From Xenococcaceae cyanobacterium MO_188.B29 (lineage in GTDB: Bacteria > Cyanobacteriota > Cyanobacteriia > Cyanobacteriales > Xenococcaceae), in the NCBI GenBank assembly GCA_030065155.1, contig JASJDI010000009.1, forward strand, positions 1 to 37,178: DNA of 37,178 nucleotides, given 5' to 3'. The stretch's first letter is position 1. Every line of letters starts with the position of its first letter. The notes under the pieces were generated by a model. That model was not told the origin of the DNA. It did no database searches and saw nothing but the letters and a program-made list of their open reading frames with translations. Positions 27,701-34,773 of the stretch are shown piece by piece. The position numbers were made by a program, and so were the translations under genes.

Positions 27701-27798
27701 ACGCGGTCGTGTAGGGTTTGCACCAGAGGTGGTTGCTGCTTTAAGGAGAGACGATGGGGTTTTCTGCTTTCTACAGCGGGTAGCTCACGATTATTCAT
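24727..27798 (-). CDS. P-type II cation ATPase with N-terminal HMA-like extension
   Basis: A full-length type II P-ATPase of about 1023 residues from the ATG at 27798; a TTG at 27882 would add 28. Numbering from the TTG: residues 60-130 form a degenerate heavy-metal-associated-like fold (GRVRYKLRGLQG, SGINYVRASSWSGNILIIF) without CxxC, then actuator TGES (338-341), PEGLP (455-459), DKTGTLT with Asp498, GDGINDAPALKAAEVGIAMG and C-terminal TM segments. Ca2+-type M5/M6 residues are kept (STNLSE, NMVTDIFPGLAL). The substrate is probably Ca2+ or another hard cation, not Cu or Zn. The architecture resembles the mycobacterial CtpF-like and cyanobacterial group. It precedes metK in one apparent operon and is divergent from mgtE. 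Confidence 0.9.
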   Translation of the reverse strand: MNNRELPAVESRKPHRLSLKQQPPLVQTLHDRVRGRVRYKLRGLQGSANLQQYLEFSLSRRSGINYVRASSWSGNILIIFTQELNPKAIALLIATIVKEYRQKPQQAIQRSFRGNHHSLLPQEVSKLTPTYSETTSTSSNLMPLQSWHLQETEAILTELETSRESGLSLEKVQGNLQKYGANVLAESQPRSGLSIFIDYFKSVPVALLTLAAGLSVVTGGIIDAVVIMGVVVINAILGYATESQSERIIHSLKSLVNPSAWTIRDSKLTTINSQEIVIGDILVLKPGSYVAADARLIEATSLTVDESALTGESIPVLKTAQTLTGKDVPLAERVNMVYRGTLVTGGQGLAVVVATGQLTEMGRIQTLVGETTVPQTPMERQLDRVGGQLVFLSSGVCGLVFALGLLRGYGVIQMLKTSISLAVAAVPEGLPTVATTTLALGIGKMRRHNVLIRRLDAIEALGSVQTICLDKTGTLTVNQMSVVELHTDCQRIEITNGQFLLAGEPLNPYSCDELLKLIHVSILCNESKVNNDRNGKYVVNGSATENALMEMAIAAGIDVLELQGKYPRLEIKHRSEEQNFMRTVHTVHESQKLVAVKGSPTEVLELCCCQLKQGQQILLTETDRQAIEVENERMAGKALRVLGTAYAHIDDVECSESLIWLGLVGMADPVRQGVKELMGSFHQAGIKTVMITGDQSPTAYAIGKELNLSQGKPLEILDSNHLNNLDSEVMKGLCDRVQVFARISPVNKLQIVQALQQAGKIVAMTGDGINDAPALKAAEVGIAMGHAGTDAAREVADVVLEDDRLETMIIAVSQGRTIYNNIRKSVHFLLSTNLSEIMVMLLANGVGLGQPLNAMQLLWLNMVTDIFPGLALALEPPEPEVLHVPPRSPEEPILNSQEFQRIISESSVLSVSTMAAYGYGIARYGISPHASSIAFMSLVTGQLIHALSCRSTKPLSTLQLPPNHYLTFALGGSLTLQLICLVIPGLRNLLQVTPLNLLDGVVISNSALLPLLFNEGTKKVSSE

Positions 27799-28035
27799 TT
27801 CTATTAGCAGTTGAAAAACTTTAAGACCCTCCACTCCTATTCTAAAAACGGTTGTGAGCCAATACGTGTTTTTACTTAGCAATTCGTAGTATTTCTGGGT
27901 CAGACATTTCTATAATATTTAGATGTTAGATAGTAAGCTCGAAAATACCGAGCAACTCAGAAGTCTTGGGAAATAACTAGTCGAAAAAAGAACTTCTGAA
28001 TCAAGAATAAATATCTAAAATAACAATTTACTGAT

Positions 28036-29430
28036 TTGACTGAAGCTCGTCCCCCTTCTAAATCTAATCTCAATCCACGTCAGGAGCTACGACAGTTAGT
28101 TCGCTCTGAACTAAAAATTTTGCTGGAACAGGAAAACTGGGAAGGAGCCAAAGCAATTTTAATACCAGTACAGCCAGCGGATATTGCCGAAGCGATCGAA
28201 GGATTACCTGAAGTAATGCAGGCACTAGCATTTCGCCTCCTGGCAAAAGATGAAGCGATCGCAGTTTATGAATATTTAGCTCCTTCTGTACAGCAGGTTT
28301 TACTCAGAGACTTCAGCCATGAAGATGTTCGCAATATTATCGATCGGATGTCGCCAGATGATAGAGTAAGATTATTTGACGAGCTACCGGCAAAAGTTGT
28401 CCGCCAACTGTTAAGACAACTCAGTCCTTCTGAGCGAAAAGCAACGGCTTTACTTTTAGGTTATAAACCTGAGACTGCTGGACGCATCATGACTCCAGAG
28501 TATCTCTCTCTCAAGGAAGAATGGACTGTCGCTCAAGCTTTTGAACACATACGTCGTTTAGCACTAACCAAAGAAACTATTTATTCTTTGTTTGTAACTG
28601 ATAATCAGCATTGTTTGACTGGGTATCTCTCCCTCAAAGATTTCGTCACTGCTCAACCAGAGCAAATTATCGGTGAACTGGCAAATCCTCATGTAATTTG
28701 TGTTCATACGGATACTCCTCAAGAAGAAGTAGTTCGCCTAATTCAGCGTTACGACTTCTTAGCCTTACCTGTAGTGGATACAGAAAATCGCCTGGTGGGT
28801 ATTATCACTATTGATGATGCGATCGATATTCTTGAAGCAGAAACTACCAAAGATATTCATACTCTTGGTGGGGTTCAACCAGCAGACAGTCATTACTTTC
28901 AAAGCAACATACTGAGTATAGTTCACCGACGCGCTTTCTGGCTGATGACTGCATTTTTAACTACAACTGTAGCAAGTTTAATTGTTAAAACTCATGAGCA
29001 GCTTTTAAGACAAATGATTGTCTTAGTAGCTTTTATTCCTCTGTTGATCGATACTGGTGGTGATGTCGGGTGTCAGTCTTCTACGGTAGTAATTCGGGGG
29101 TTAAACACTCAAAGTTTTCATCGACGGGAAATGTTATGGCTCGTTAGACGAGAAGCCATAGCAGGAGCTTTGTTGGGGATAATTTTAGGGTTAGGCGCAG
29201 TGGCTTGGGCTTATCTACTTCAAGGAAATTTACTAATTGCTCTCGTAGTCGGAATTAGTCTTTTACTCATCTCCGTCTTAGGGAGTGTTCTTGGTGCAAC
29301 ATTACCTTTTTTATTCTTTTGGTTGGGTTTCGATCCCGCTTTCATGTCTGCACCTTTTCTGACAACCATTGCTGATGTTGTCGGCGTTTTCATTTACTTT
29401 TATGTAGCGCAATTAATTCTACTGTTTTAG
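28036..29430 (+). CDS. mgtE: Magnesium transporter MgtE
   Basis: A 464-residue Mg2+ channel/transporter. The MgtE N domain spans about 20-130 (VQPADIAEAIEGLPE, ELPAKVVRQLL), paired CBS domains 152-205 and 215-270 act as Mg2+ sensors (MTPEYLSL, LPVVDTENRLVGIITIDD), followed by a connecting helix and five TM helices (298-464). The pore signatures are GGDVGCQSSTVVIRGL (341-356, in place of GGNxGxQ) and FDPAF with Asp433, the Mg2+ ligand, then TTIADVVGVFIYF. Asn to Asp at the GG[N] position is a small departure. The start is TTG at 28036 with no clear ribosome-binding site; no ATG exists near the N-terminus. Divergent from the P-ATPase/metK operon with about 240 bp between. Confidence 0.93.
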   Translation: MTEARPPSKSNLNPRQELRQLVRSELKILLEQENWEGAKAILIPVQPADIAEAIEGLPEVMQALAFRLLAKDEAIAVYEYLAPSVQQVLLRDFSHEDVRNIIDRMSPDDRVRLFDELPAKVVRQLLRQLSPSERKATALLLGYKPETAGRIMTPEYLSLKEEWTVAQAFEHIRRLALTKETIYSLFVTDNQHCLTGYLSLKDFVTAQPEQIIGELANPHVICVHTDTPQEEVVRLIQRYDFLALPVVDTENRLVGIITIDDAIDILEAETTKDIHTLGGVQPADSHYFQSNILSIVHRRAFWLMTAFLTTTVASLIVKTHEQLLRQMIVLVAFIPLLIDTGGDVGCQSSTVVIRGLNTQSFHRREMLWLVRREAIAGALLGIILGLGAVAWAYLLQGNLLIALVVGISLLLISVLGSVLGATLPFLFFWLGFDPAFMSAPFLTTIADVVGVFIYFYVAQLILLF

Positions 29431-29451
29431 GATAGATTATTGCCTATATAA

Positions 29452-29673
29452 CTATCGGCTTCTTGCTCGCATAGCTAAAAAGGCGATCGCTTCTTCTGAA
29501 TCTAAGTAGAGTTGAGGAACATTTCTGAGACTAAGAATCCATCGCGCTCTTGCTGAGGTTAGTTGCCAAGTTTCTCCTCGTTGTCTCGGCAAAATCTGCC
29601 AGCAGTTTTCTTCATCCAGTTGATAGGGAAATCCCAAGATTGTTGCTTTTTCTAACACTGGTTTTTCTATCAA
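29452..29673 (-). CDS. Hypothetical protein (73 aa)
   Basis: A small soluble protein, ATILGFPYQLDEENCWQIL and SARARWILSLRNVPQLYLDSEEAIAFLAMRARSR. It reads like a complete small fold and has the feel of a conserved cyanobacterial hypothetical, but I cannot name it. The only in-frame start is TTG at 29671-29673. Its stop is 21 bp from the mgtE stop (convergent). Confidence 0.5.
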   Translation of the reverse strand: MIEKPVLEKATILGFPYQLDEENCWQILPRQRGETWQLTSARARWILSLRNVPQLYLDSEEAIAFLAMRARSR

Positions 29674-29792
29674 CTGTTTAGCCCATATTTTTTTGAATTA
29701 CTTTTACCTAGACATAAATTAACAATGAAAAGATTTTGCGATTTTAGACTGCTGACAAATTTTCCTTCTTACATGAATCATGCTTTTGAAGT

Positions 29793-29957
29793 TTAGGTAC
29801 GACGAGAATTTAACTGTTTCTGAAGGGCAGTAAGCATTTGCTGGCGAACTTCACTACTCCAAAGTTCAAAGTTAAAGCGATCGCTACGGGGATCGAGGGA
29901 GTCCGAAATCTTCTCTGACCGACTTTTTCTAATCTTAGTTGAGGTGGTTATGGTCAT
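29793..29957 (-). CDS. Small conserved protein (54 aa), intact copy of a duplicated gene
   Basis: It reads MTITTSTKIRKSRSEKISDS, then LDPRSDRFNFELWSS, then EVRQQMLTALQKQLNSRRT and stop. A basic disordered N-terminal half is followed by an amphipathic helix F-x-x-E-L-W-S-S-E-V-R-x-Q-M-L-x-A-L-Q-K, a pattern I associate with short cyanobacterial hypotheticals. Supporting evidence is the second copy (4330-4422), where the last 30 codons differ at three bases, two of them silent. It is preceded by the conserved leader. No function is known. Confidence 0.6.
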   Translation of the reverse strand: MTITTSTKIRKSRSEKISDSLDPRSDRFNFELWSSEVRQQMLTALQKQLNSRRT

Positions 29958-30088
29958 TGGCTATCCTCAATTTGTAACTTGAACTACAAAATCTCTTACT
30001 AAGATTCTATCGAAAGCAATCAGGGACAGCAGTTAAGTCTTGGCAAGCTTTTGATTAAGATAGGGTTAAAATTGCCGTAATTGTAACG
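29958..30088 (-). promoter_or_regulatory. Conserved leader, intact copy, upstream of the 54-aa gene
   Basis: About 130 bp directly before the ATG are shared with 3944-4074. The 60 bp nearest the ATG are almost identical between copies, more so than the distal half, which suggests promoter or 5'-UTR constraint. The far end includes the last codons of another small ORF (30066-30170). Confidence 0.45.
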
Positions 30089-30170
30089 GTTCATGTAAAA
30101 GAAGAGGTTGAGCAACGTGGTTTTCGCGATCGCTTACGGTTTTCCCTGCCTCCACTAGCTTCTGAATCAT
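30066..30170 (-). CDS. Small ORF (34 aa) upstream of the 54-aa gene
   Basis: It reads MIQKLVEAGKTVSDRENHVA, then QPLLLHEPLQLRQF and stop, with a strong AAAGGAGAA ribosome-binding site adjoining the ATG. Its last ten codons (HEPLQLRQF plus stop) have a counterpart in copy 1 (near 3936-3965) that would read HEAIQLLQF plus stop with the frame kept, while the rest is lost there. It may be a real short protein, the remnant of a larger gene, or chance. The family is not recognised. Confidence 0.35.
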   Translation of the reverse strand: MIQKLVEAGKTVSDRENHVAQPLLLHEPLQLRQF

Positions 30171-30250
30171 TTCTCCTTTAATCCTATGAGTTGCCTAACT
30201 AAGCATTGCTAAAGAGATATTGTTCTTAACATTTCAGGATTGTCAAAACG

Positions 30251-30281
30251 CGATCGCCAGATTTCCCCCCACAGGCGATCG
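30251..30281. repeat. HIP1-based inverted repeat
   Basis: CGATCGCC (30251-30258) and GGCGATCG (30274-30281) are perfect complements around a 15-nt C-rich loop. It is made of two HIP1-like octamers, so it may be coincidental. It lies in the long gene-poor stretch 29674-30774. Confidence 0.5.
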
Positions 30282-30339
30282 TCGATCTAGTTTCAATAAG
30301 TATTGAGGTTATTTAACTGAATTAATGTCTTTTTTACGT

Positions 30340-30379
30340 AATCTTACGGAAAAAATCCTACGTAGGATTAGGTAAGATT
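30340..30379. promoter_or_regulatory. Nested palindrome, possible operator
   Basis: The core AATCCTACGTAGGATT (30354-30369) is a perfect 16-bp palindrome, flanked by AATCTTAC (30340-30347) and GTAAGATT (30372-30379), which are complementary to each other and resemble the core half-sites. Four related half-sites in 40 bp suggest a dimer-of-dimers operator. It lies 45 bp upstream of the ATG of the protease-like remnant. Confidence 0.5.
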
Positions 30380-30423
30380 TGAATTAAAGAACCTTACCTT
30401 TCAAAAACAACAAAATTACTAAA

Positions 30424-30543
30424 ATGCAAGGATTCCAACTTGGTTCTATTTTCGACGGAGCAATGCGCGTCGAGCTATCGTGGTTTTTCAGTTTCTTCCT
30501 AATTATCTGTCAGAGACCAGAGAATATCTTTCAGAAATATTGA
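30424..30543 (+). pseudogene. N-terminal remnant of a site-2-protease-like (M50) gene
   Basis: A 39-codon ORF, MQGFQLGSIFDGAMRVELSW then FFSFFLIICQ and a short tail to TGA. The order G-S-I-F, a short segment, then R-V-(E/D)-L-S-W-F-F and a hydrophobic helix matches the usual N-terminus of cyanobacterial M50 metalloproteases (GSLFGI..., DPSWF, TM1). The HExxH helix and all later parts are absent; the next sequence is repeat DNA. I infer a truncated relic. It could instead be an independent micro-membrane protein. Confidence 0.35.
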
Positions 30544-30611
30544 GCCAGAAAATTACTGATATCGAATCCGATTGAATAGCCAGAATAAAAACTGCCTTGT
30601 CCCCCTTGTCT

Positions 30612-30715
30612 CAATACTGTTCGGATAAGCATAATTTATTCTCCCCCTGCTCCCCTGCTTCCTCCGCTCCCCCTGCTTTCCCAACCCAGCAACTTTTCTT
30701 AACCGAACAGTATTG
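30612..30715 (-). mobile_element. MITE-like element, family A, copy 2 (104 bp)
   Basis: The ends CAATACTGTTCGGATAAG and CTTAACCGAACAGTATTG are inverted repeats, 17 of 18 matching. The interior is C/T-rich with CCCCTGCT units. When reversed, ends and purine-rich interior align with the element at 23286-23438. It ends 60 bp before the transporter gene and may affect its promoter. Confidence 0.75.
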
Positions 30716-30774
30716 CCCCTTGTCTGCCTTGTCTCTCCCCAACCAGGAATTATCGCTATTTAACAGGATCTGAT

Positions 30775-32100
30775 ATGACCATGAGTGCCAACATCGGTTC
30801 TGATGGCAGAAAACTAGGAGTCTTTTCTTTAGCTACCTTACTTGTATCGGCCCACTATGGTTTGGGTTTTTTACTAGGAACTGCCGAACAAGCTCTGAAT
30901 CAGGGGATAGAGGGCAGCCTCTATGCCGTCTCTATTGGGTTGGGATTTTTGGTTCTCTTAATCCTTGCTAAATTCTACTGGCAGCAAGTAGAGCCAATCT
31001 GGACGCTATTGGGAAACCGCTACGGCAAGTCGGTCAAAATTGGAGTTGGCTTAATGTCCTGGATGTCTCTGATTGGGATCGAGGCAGTTCAAATTATGGC
31101 CGGGTCAGCGATTCTGGCTGTAGTGGGCGTGCCAGTGCTACCTAGTATGGGGGTTTTAACCCTTTTGTTTTGTGTGCTTTCTCAGCTTCCTGTCGAGAAG
31201 GCCAGTTGGTTTTTGCGCAGCTTACTGTTCTTGAATATTTTCGCCCTAGTTTACAGCTTGTGGGTATTACATGGCTTATCCATTATGACGCGATCGCCCC
31301 TAGACTTTCTGGCTTCCCTACCGCAAATTGACGCTGTAGAAGGGATTGGGATTTCTCTATCCACTATGTTGCTAGTAGCACTCGACATGAAGTGTCAGCA
31401 ATATTTAGTTTGTGCTAAAGATGTCCGTACTGCTATTTGGAGTTGTATTCTGGCTGCGGTGATGCTCATTGCCCTAGCTTTACTTCCTGCATCTGCTATT
31501 ATTGTTGCCCAACAGGCAGCTATTATACCCGCTAATTTAGATGGCAAAGAAGTCATTCCTTACATTTTGTCTTGGGTGGGTGGTGGCACAAAACATCCTT
31601 TTAGCATCGTGGCGATCTTTACTTTAGTAGTTCCCGCCCTTGGTTTAGGTAGTAGTGTCCTGCGAATACAAACTAAAACCTTTTTTGACCTAGAAATTGT
31701 CCCCCAGTGGTCGGGCAATCGATGTGCGATCGCAATTATTAATGTCCTGTTGGCTCTAGCTGTTGCCCTCACAGGTGGAGAAATCGTTAGTTTAATTCTC
31801 TTGTTTTACGCTACTTATCTATCAGCTGCTTGGATTCCCTTTCTGGCTTACCTATTAGATTATTCAGGCGCGTATACCTTCTCTCCTAACAGCGTTAAGC
31901 TTTCATTGTTAATGGGTAGTCTTTCTGCTTTAACTACTCTATTGCTCATTATAATTCGACCTGAAGCAGTAATTTTTGGCAGCAACCAGTTAACTATTAT
32001 GATGGTAGGTATAGGGATGGCAGGTGGGAGTCTGTTAATTACCGATCTAGGCGAAAAAATTCTGACTGTTTTGACAGTGAAAAAAGAAACTGGAAGCTAA
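30775..32100 (+). CDS. Polytopic membrane transporter, SSS/APC-like
   Basis: A 441-residue protein with about 12 hydrophobic segments spread evenly. The start ATG has AGGATCTGAT before it. The early YGLGFLLGTAEQAL segment and the long alternating TM pattern resemble sodium:solute symporters or the wider APC fold, but there is no signature strong enough to fix the substrate. A 68-bp gap separates it from the downstream saccharopine/alanine-dehydrogenase-like gene on the same strand, which hints at an amino-acid or related substrate. Confidence 0.65.
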   Translation: MTMSANIGSDGRKLGVFSLATLLVSAHYGLGFLLGTAEQALNQGIEGSLYAVSIGLGFLVLLILAKFYWQQVEPIWTLLGNRYGKSVKIGVGLMSWMSLIGIEAVQIMAGSAILAVVGVPVLPSMGVLTLLFCVLSQLPVEKASWFLRSLLFLNIFALVYSLWVLHGLSIMTRSPLDFLASLPQIDAVEGIGISLSTMLLVALDMKCQQYLVCAKDVRTAIWSCILAAVMLIALALLPASAIIVAQQAAIIPANLDGKEVIPYILSWVGGGTKHPFSIVAIFTLVVPALGLGSSVLRIQTKTFFDLEIVPQWSGNRCAIAIINVLLALAVALTGGEIVSLILLFYATYLSAAWIPFLAYLLDYSGAYTFSPNSVKLSLLMGSLSALTTLLLIIIRPEAVIFGSNQLTIMMVGIGMAGGSLLITDLGEKILTVLTVKKETGS

Positions 32101-32168
32101 AGAAAATCTTTCCATAATTTATCCCTCAAAACCATCTTGAAAGACTACTAGAGGGCAAAAAATTAATT

Positions 32169-33380
32169 ATGAAAGTAGGAATAGTTAGAGAAGGCAAAAT
32201 CAAGAGTGATTCTAGAGTGCCGTTAACACCGAAGCAATGTCGATATTTGCTAGATAAAGAGCGAGATTTACAAATATTTGTCCAGCCCAGTCAAGAAAGG
32301 TGCTTTACTGATGCCGAATATGAAAGTCAAGGTATTCCATTAACAGAAAATCTGACCGAATGCGAAATTTTGTTAGGGGTCAAAGAAGTTCCCATAAACT
32401 TGCTACTGCCGAATAAAACTTATCTCTTTTTCTCTCATACGATCAAAAAACAACCCTATAATCGGGAACTATTACGTTCAATTCTACAAAAAAAAATTCG
32501 CCTAATCGATTATGAATGTTTGCGTGACTCTTCTGGTCAAAGAGTAATTGCTTTTGGACGCTGGGCAGGTATTGTTGGGGGTCATAATGCCATTCTTACC
32601 TGGGGGCGACGTGAGGGAGAATTTTTACTCAAACCCCTGCATGAATGTCATGACTGGGCAGAAGCGATGACTTATTATCAAAATTTACCTCTTTCTAATA
32701 TCAAGCTGGTAGTCACTGGAGAAGGTAGAGTTGCTCATGGGGCAACTGAAGTACTGGACTTGATGAAAATCAAGCGGGTTTCACCTCAAGCATTTTTAGA
32801 GAAAAATTTTGACGAACCTGTTTATACACAACTAACGGTCAAGGATATGTATCGCCAGGAAGGAGCAGCTTCTTTTGATGAGACTCACTATTATCAACAT
32901 CCCGAACAATATGTTTCTAGTTTTGAACCCTATACTCATACTGCGAATATCATGCTTAATGGTATCTATTGGGATAAGCGTATTCCAGTCTTCTTTAGCA
33001 AAGAGGATATGAAGCGCAAGGATTTTACTATTCAGGTCATTGCCGATGTTACCTGCGATATTGCCCCAGATTCCTCGATTCCTTCGACCATCAGAGCTTC
33101 TTCTATCGCCGAGCCGATTTATGGTTATGACCCTGTATTAGAAAAAGAAACCTTACCATTTCAAAGTCACTGTATCGATGTCATGGCAGTGGATAATTTG
33201 CCCAATGAACTGCCTCGCGATGCTTCAGAAGATTTTGGCAATCAATTAATCTCCCAAGTGTGGTTACAGTTAAATCAAACCGATAGCCAAATGATCTATG
33301 AAGGAACGATCGCCCTTGATGGGGACTTAAATAAACCTTATGAATATTTGAGAGATTATGTCAAAAATAAAGGCAATTAA
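32169..33380 (+). CDS. Saccharopine dehydrogenase (L-lysine-forming)/alanine dehydrogenase family protein
   Basis: A 403-residue enzyme of the AlaDH/PNT-saccharopine-dehydrogenase fold. The N-terminus MKVGIVREGKIKSDSRVPLT and the motifs SHTIKKQPYNR (89-99), RLIDYE and VIAFGRWAGIVGGHN match the LYS1-like NAD-dependent saccharopine dehydrogenases, with a nucleotide-binding loop GEGRVAHGA (184-192). These interconvert saccharopine with lysine and 2-oxoglutarate, but bacterial members may use other amino acids. It probably forms a unit with the upstream transporter. Confidence 0.75.
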   Translation: MKVGIVREGKIKSDSRVPLTPKQCRYLLDKERDLQIFVQPSQERCFTDAEYESQGIPLTENLTECEILLGVKEVPINLLLPNKTYLFFSHTIKKQPYNRELLRSILQKKIRLIDYECLRDSSGQRVIAFGRWAGIVGGHNAILTWGRREGEFLLKPLHECHDWAEAMTYYQNLPLSNIKLVVTGEGRVAHGATEVLDLMKIKRVSPQAFLEKNFDEPVYTQLTVKDMYRQEGAASFDETHYYQHPEQYVSSFEPYTHTANIMLNGIYWDKRIPVFFSKEDMKRKDFTIQVIADVTCDIAPDSSIPSTIRASSIAEPIYGYDPVLEKETLPFQSHCIDVMAVDNLPNELPRDASEDFGNQLISQVWLQLNQTDSQMIYEGTIALDGDLNKPYEYLRDYVKNKGN

Positions 33381-33420
33381 GTAACTCTAATTGGGTTATA
33401 GTAAGGTTGAGTAAGTAATT

Positions 33421-33498
33421 ATGCTTACCCAAAGTTACCGTGAAGCCAGCCAATTCTGCGAGGGAAAAGCCAGAGAAAACACGGCAGAATTAACTTGA
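33421..33498 (+). CDS. Tiny ORF (25 aa)
   Basis: MLTQSYREASQFCEGKAREN then TAELT and stop. It lies between the dehydrogenase gene and the next small ORF. There is no strong ribosome-binding site. Listed only because it sits in line with the 57-aa ORF; it may be chance. Confidence 0.2.
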   Translation: MLTQSYREASQFCEGKARENTAELT

Positions 33499-33516
33499 TT
33501 AGGTGGTGAAGACACT

Positions 33517-33690
33517 ATGACAACTAAAGCTGCAACAGTAGGCTTCAAGCTTGCCCAAATCCAACAGGAGATTATCAAGCTAGAACACAAATATGCAGTA
33601 ATTACAGAAGAAGACAAACAGAAGTTGCAGGAACTGAAGCAGACTGAACTGAGCCTAAGCCAGAACTACGACGTTAACTTAGAAGACTGA
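33517..33690 (+). CDS. Small helical protein (57 aa)
   Basis: It reads MTTKAATVGFKLAQIQQEII, KLEHKYAVITEEDKQKLQEL and KQTELSLSQNYDVNLED, then TGA. An AGGTGG ribosome-binding site lies 10 nt before the ATG. Almost all of it is predicted amphipathic helix or coiled coil with balanced charge. It is 136 bp past the dehydrogenase stop and converges with the S66 peptidase gene, 5 bp apart. The family is not recognised. Confidence 0.5.
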   Translation: MTTKAATVGFKLAQIQQEIIKLEHKYAVITEEDKQKLQELKQTELSLSQNYDVNLED

Positions 33691-33695
33691 GTATT

Positions 33696-34706
33696 TTAGA
33701 GTACTGCTGGCTCTAGCATTAAAATCGTACCTTCCTCGGCATCAACTTCTACTTCCACTCCCAATGGGACAGTAAAATTATAGGGAATGTGACCAATCAT
33801 CGAACCATACCAAGCGGGAATCCTCAAAGGTGCGATTAGCTCTGACAAAACCTGCCTCAAGGTTAGAGTAGGCTCGTCATCTTCTGCTCGATCGCAGTCA
33901 GAGCAGCTAGCAAAAATCAAACCCGCCAGTTGCTCTAGAATTCCCCCTAGTTTAAGCTGAGTCAACATTCGGTCTACTCGATAAATTTCTTCCCCCACTT
34001 CTTCAATAAACAAGATGGTATTCTTCCAGGTCGGTAGGTAGGGCGACCCGACCAAAGCGGTTAGCACCGACAAATTACCCCCTAGCAAACGCCCTCTTGT
34101 CTTGCCAGGAGTAATCGTTTCTACCCGATGGTCAGTCAGATTTTGTAGCAGAATCGCTTCTTTGTTGAGCAGAATCCGCTCGACATAATTGAGGTTAAAC
34201 CAATTCCAACTAGATATGCCCACCGGTCCGTGAAAAGTAATCACTCCACTGCGAGCTATTATCGCTAACAGCAGCGACGTAATATCGCTGAAGCCCATCA
34301 GAATTTTGGGATGACGGCGGATGAGGTCGTAGTCCAGCAGGGGCAAAATTCGATTGCAACCCCAGCCCCCCCGCATGGTCAAGATGGCTTGAACCTGCTC
34401 GTCGGCAAACATGGCATTCACGTCAGCAGCACGGTCGGCATCAATTCCCGCCAGATAACCGTAGCGGTCTAGGACATGCTTGCCTACCTTAACTTTGAAG
34501 CCATAAGCAGTGAGGAAATCTATGACCTCTGTGAGGTCTGACTGGTTAATAGCACTACCAGGGCTAATCAAGCCCACGGTATCGCCTACCTTCAGATGTC
34601 GGGGCTTGATGAGTTGTAAGCGTTCGGAGGCTAACACTGGTAACTGGCCGATCAACAGAGTACCTCCCAAAGCTTGCAGAAATTGGCGGCGAGTACTCTT
34701 CACCAT
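33696..34706 (-). CDS. Tat-exported S66 LD-carboxypeptidase
   Basis: A 336-residue serine peptidase that cleaves L,D bonds of murein tetrapeptides (LdcA/MccF family). The N-terminus has a twin-arginine signal (STRRQFLQALGG) and a cleavage-like VLASE at about 27. Family motifs are ISPGSAI, RGGWGCNRILPLLDYD, MGFSDIT with nucleophile Ser140, ILFIEEVGEEIYR with Glu235, and GHIPYNFTVPLG with His306; the full Ser-Glu-His triad is present. It is expected in the periplasm or bound on the outer face of the plasma membrane. Confidence 0.88.
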   Translation of the reverse strand: MVKSTRRQFLQALGGTLLIGQLPVLASERLQLIKPRHLKVGDTVGLISPGSAINQSDLTEVIDFLTAYGFKVKVGKHVLDRYGYLAGIDADRAADVNAMFADEQVQAILTMRGGWGCNRILPLLDYDLIRRHPKILMGFSDITSLLLAIIARSGVITFHGPVGISSWNWFNLNYVERILLNKEAILLQNLTDHRVETITPGKTRGRLLGGNLSVLTALVGSPYLPTWKNTILFIEEVGEEIYRVDRMLTQLKLGGILEQLAGLIFASCSDCDRAEDDEPTLTLRQVLSELIAPLRIPAWYGSMIGHIPYNFTVPLGVEVEVDAEEGTILMLEPAVL

Positions 34707-34773
34707 TAAATCTCTCGCTGCCTCCTGAGTGTCGAGTAGTTAGAGATATTGTACTTCAAACTGAGAAAGGGAG

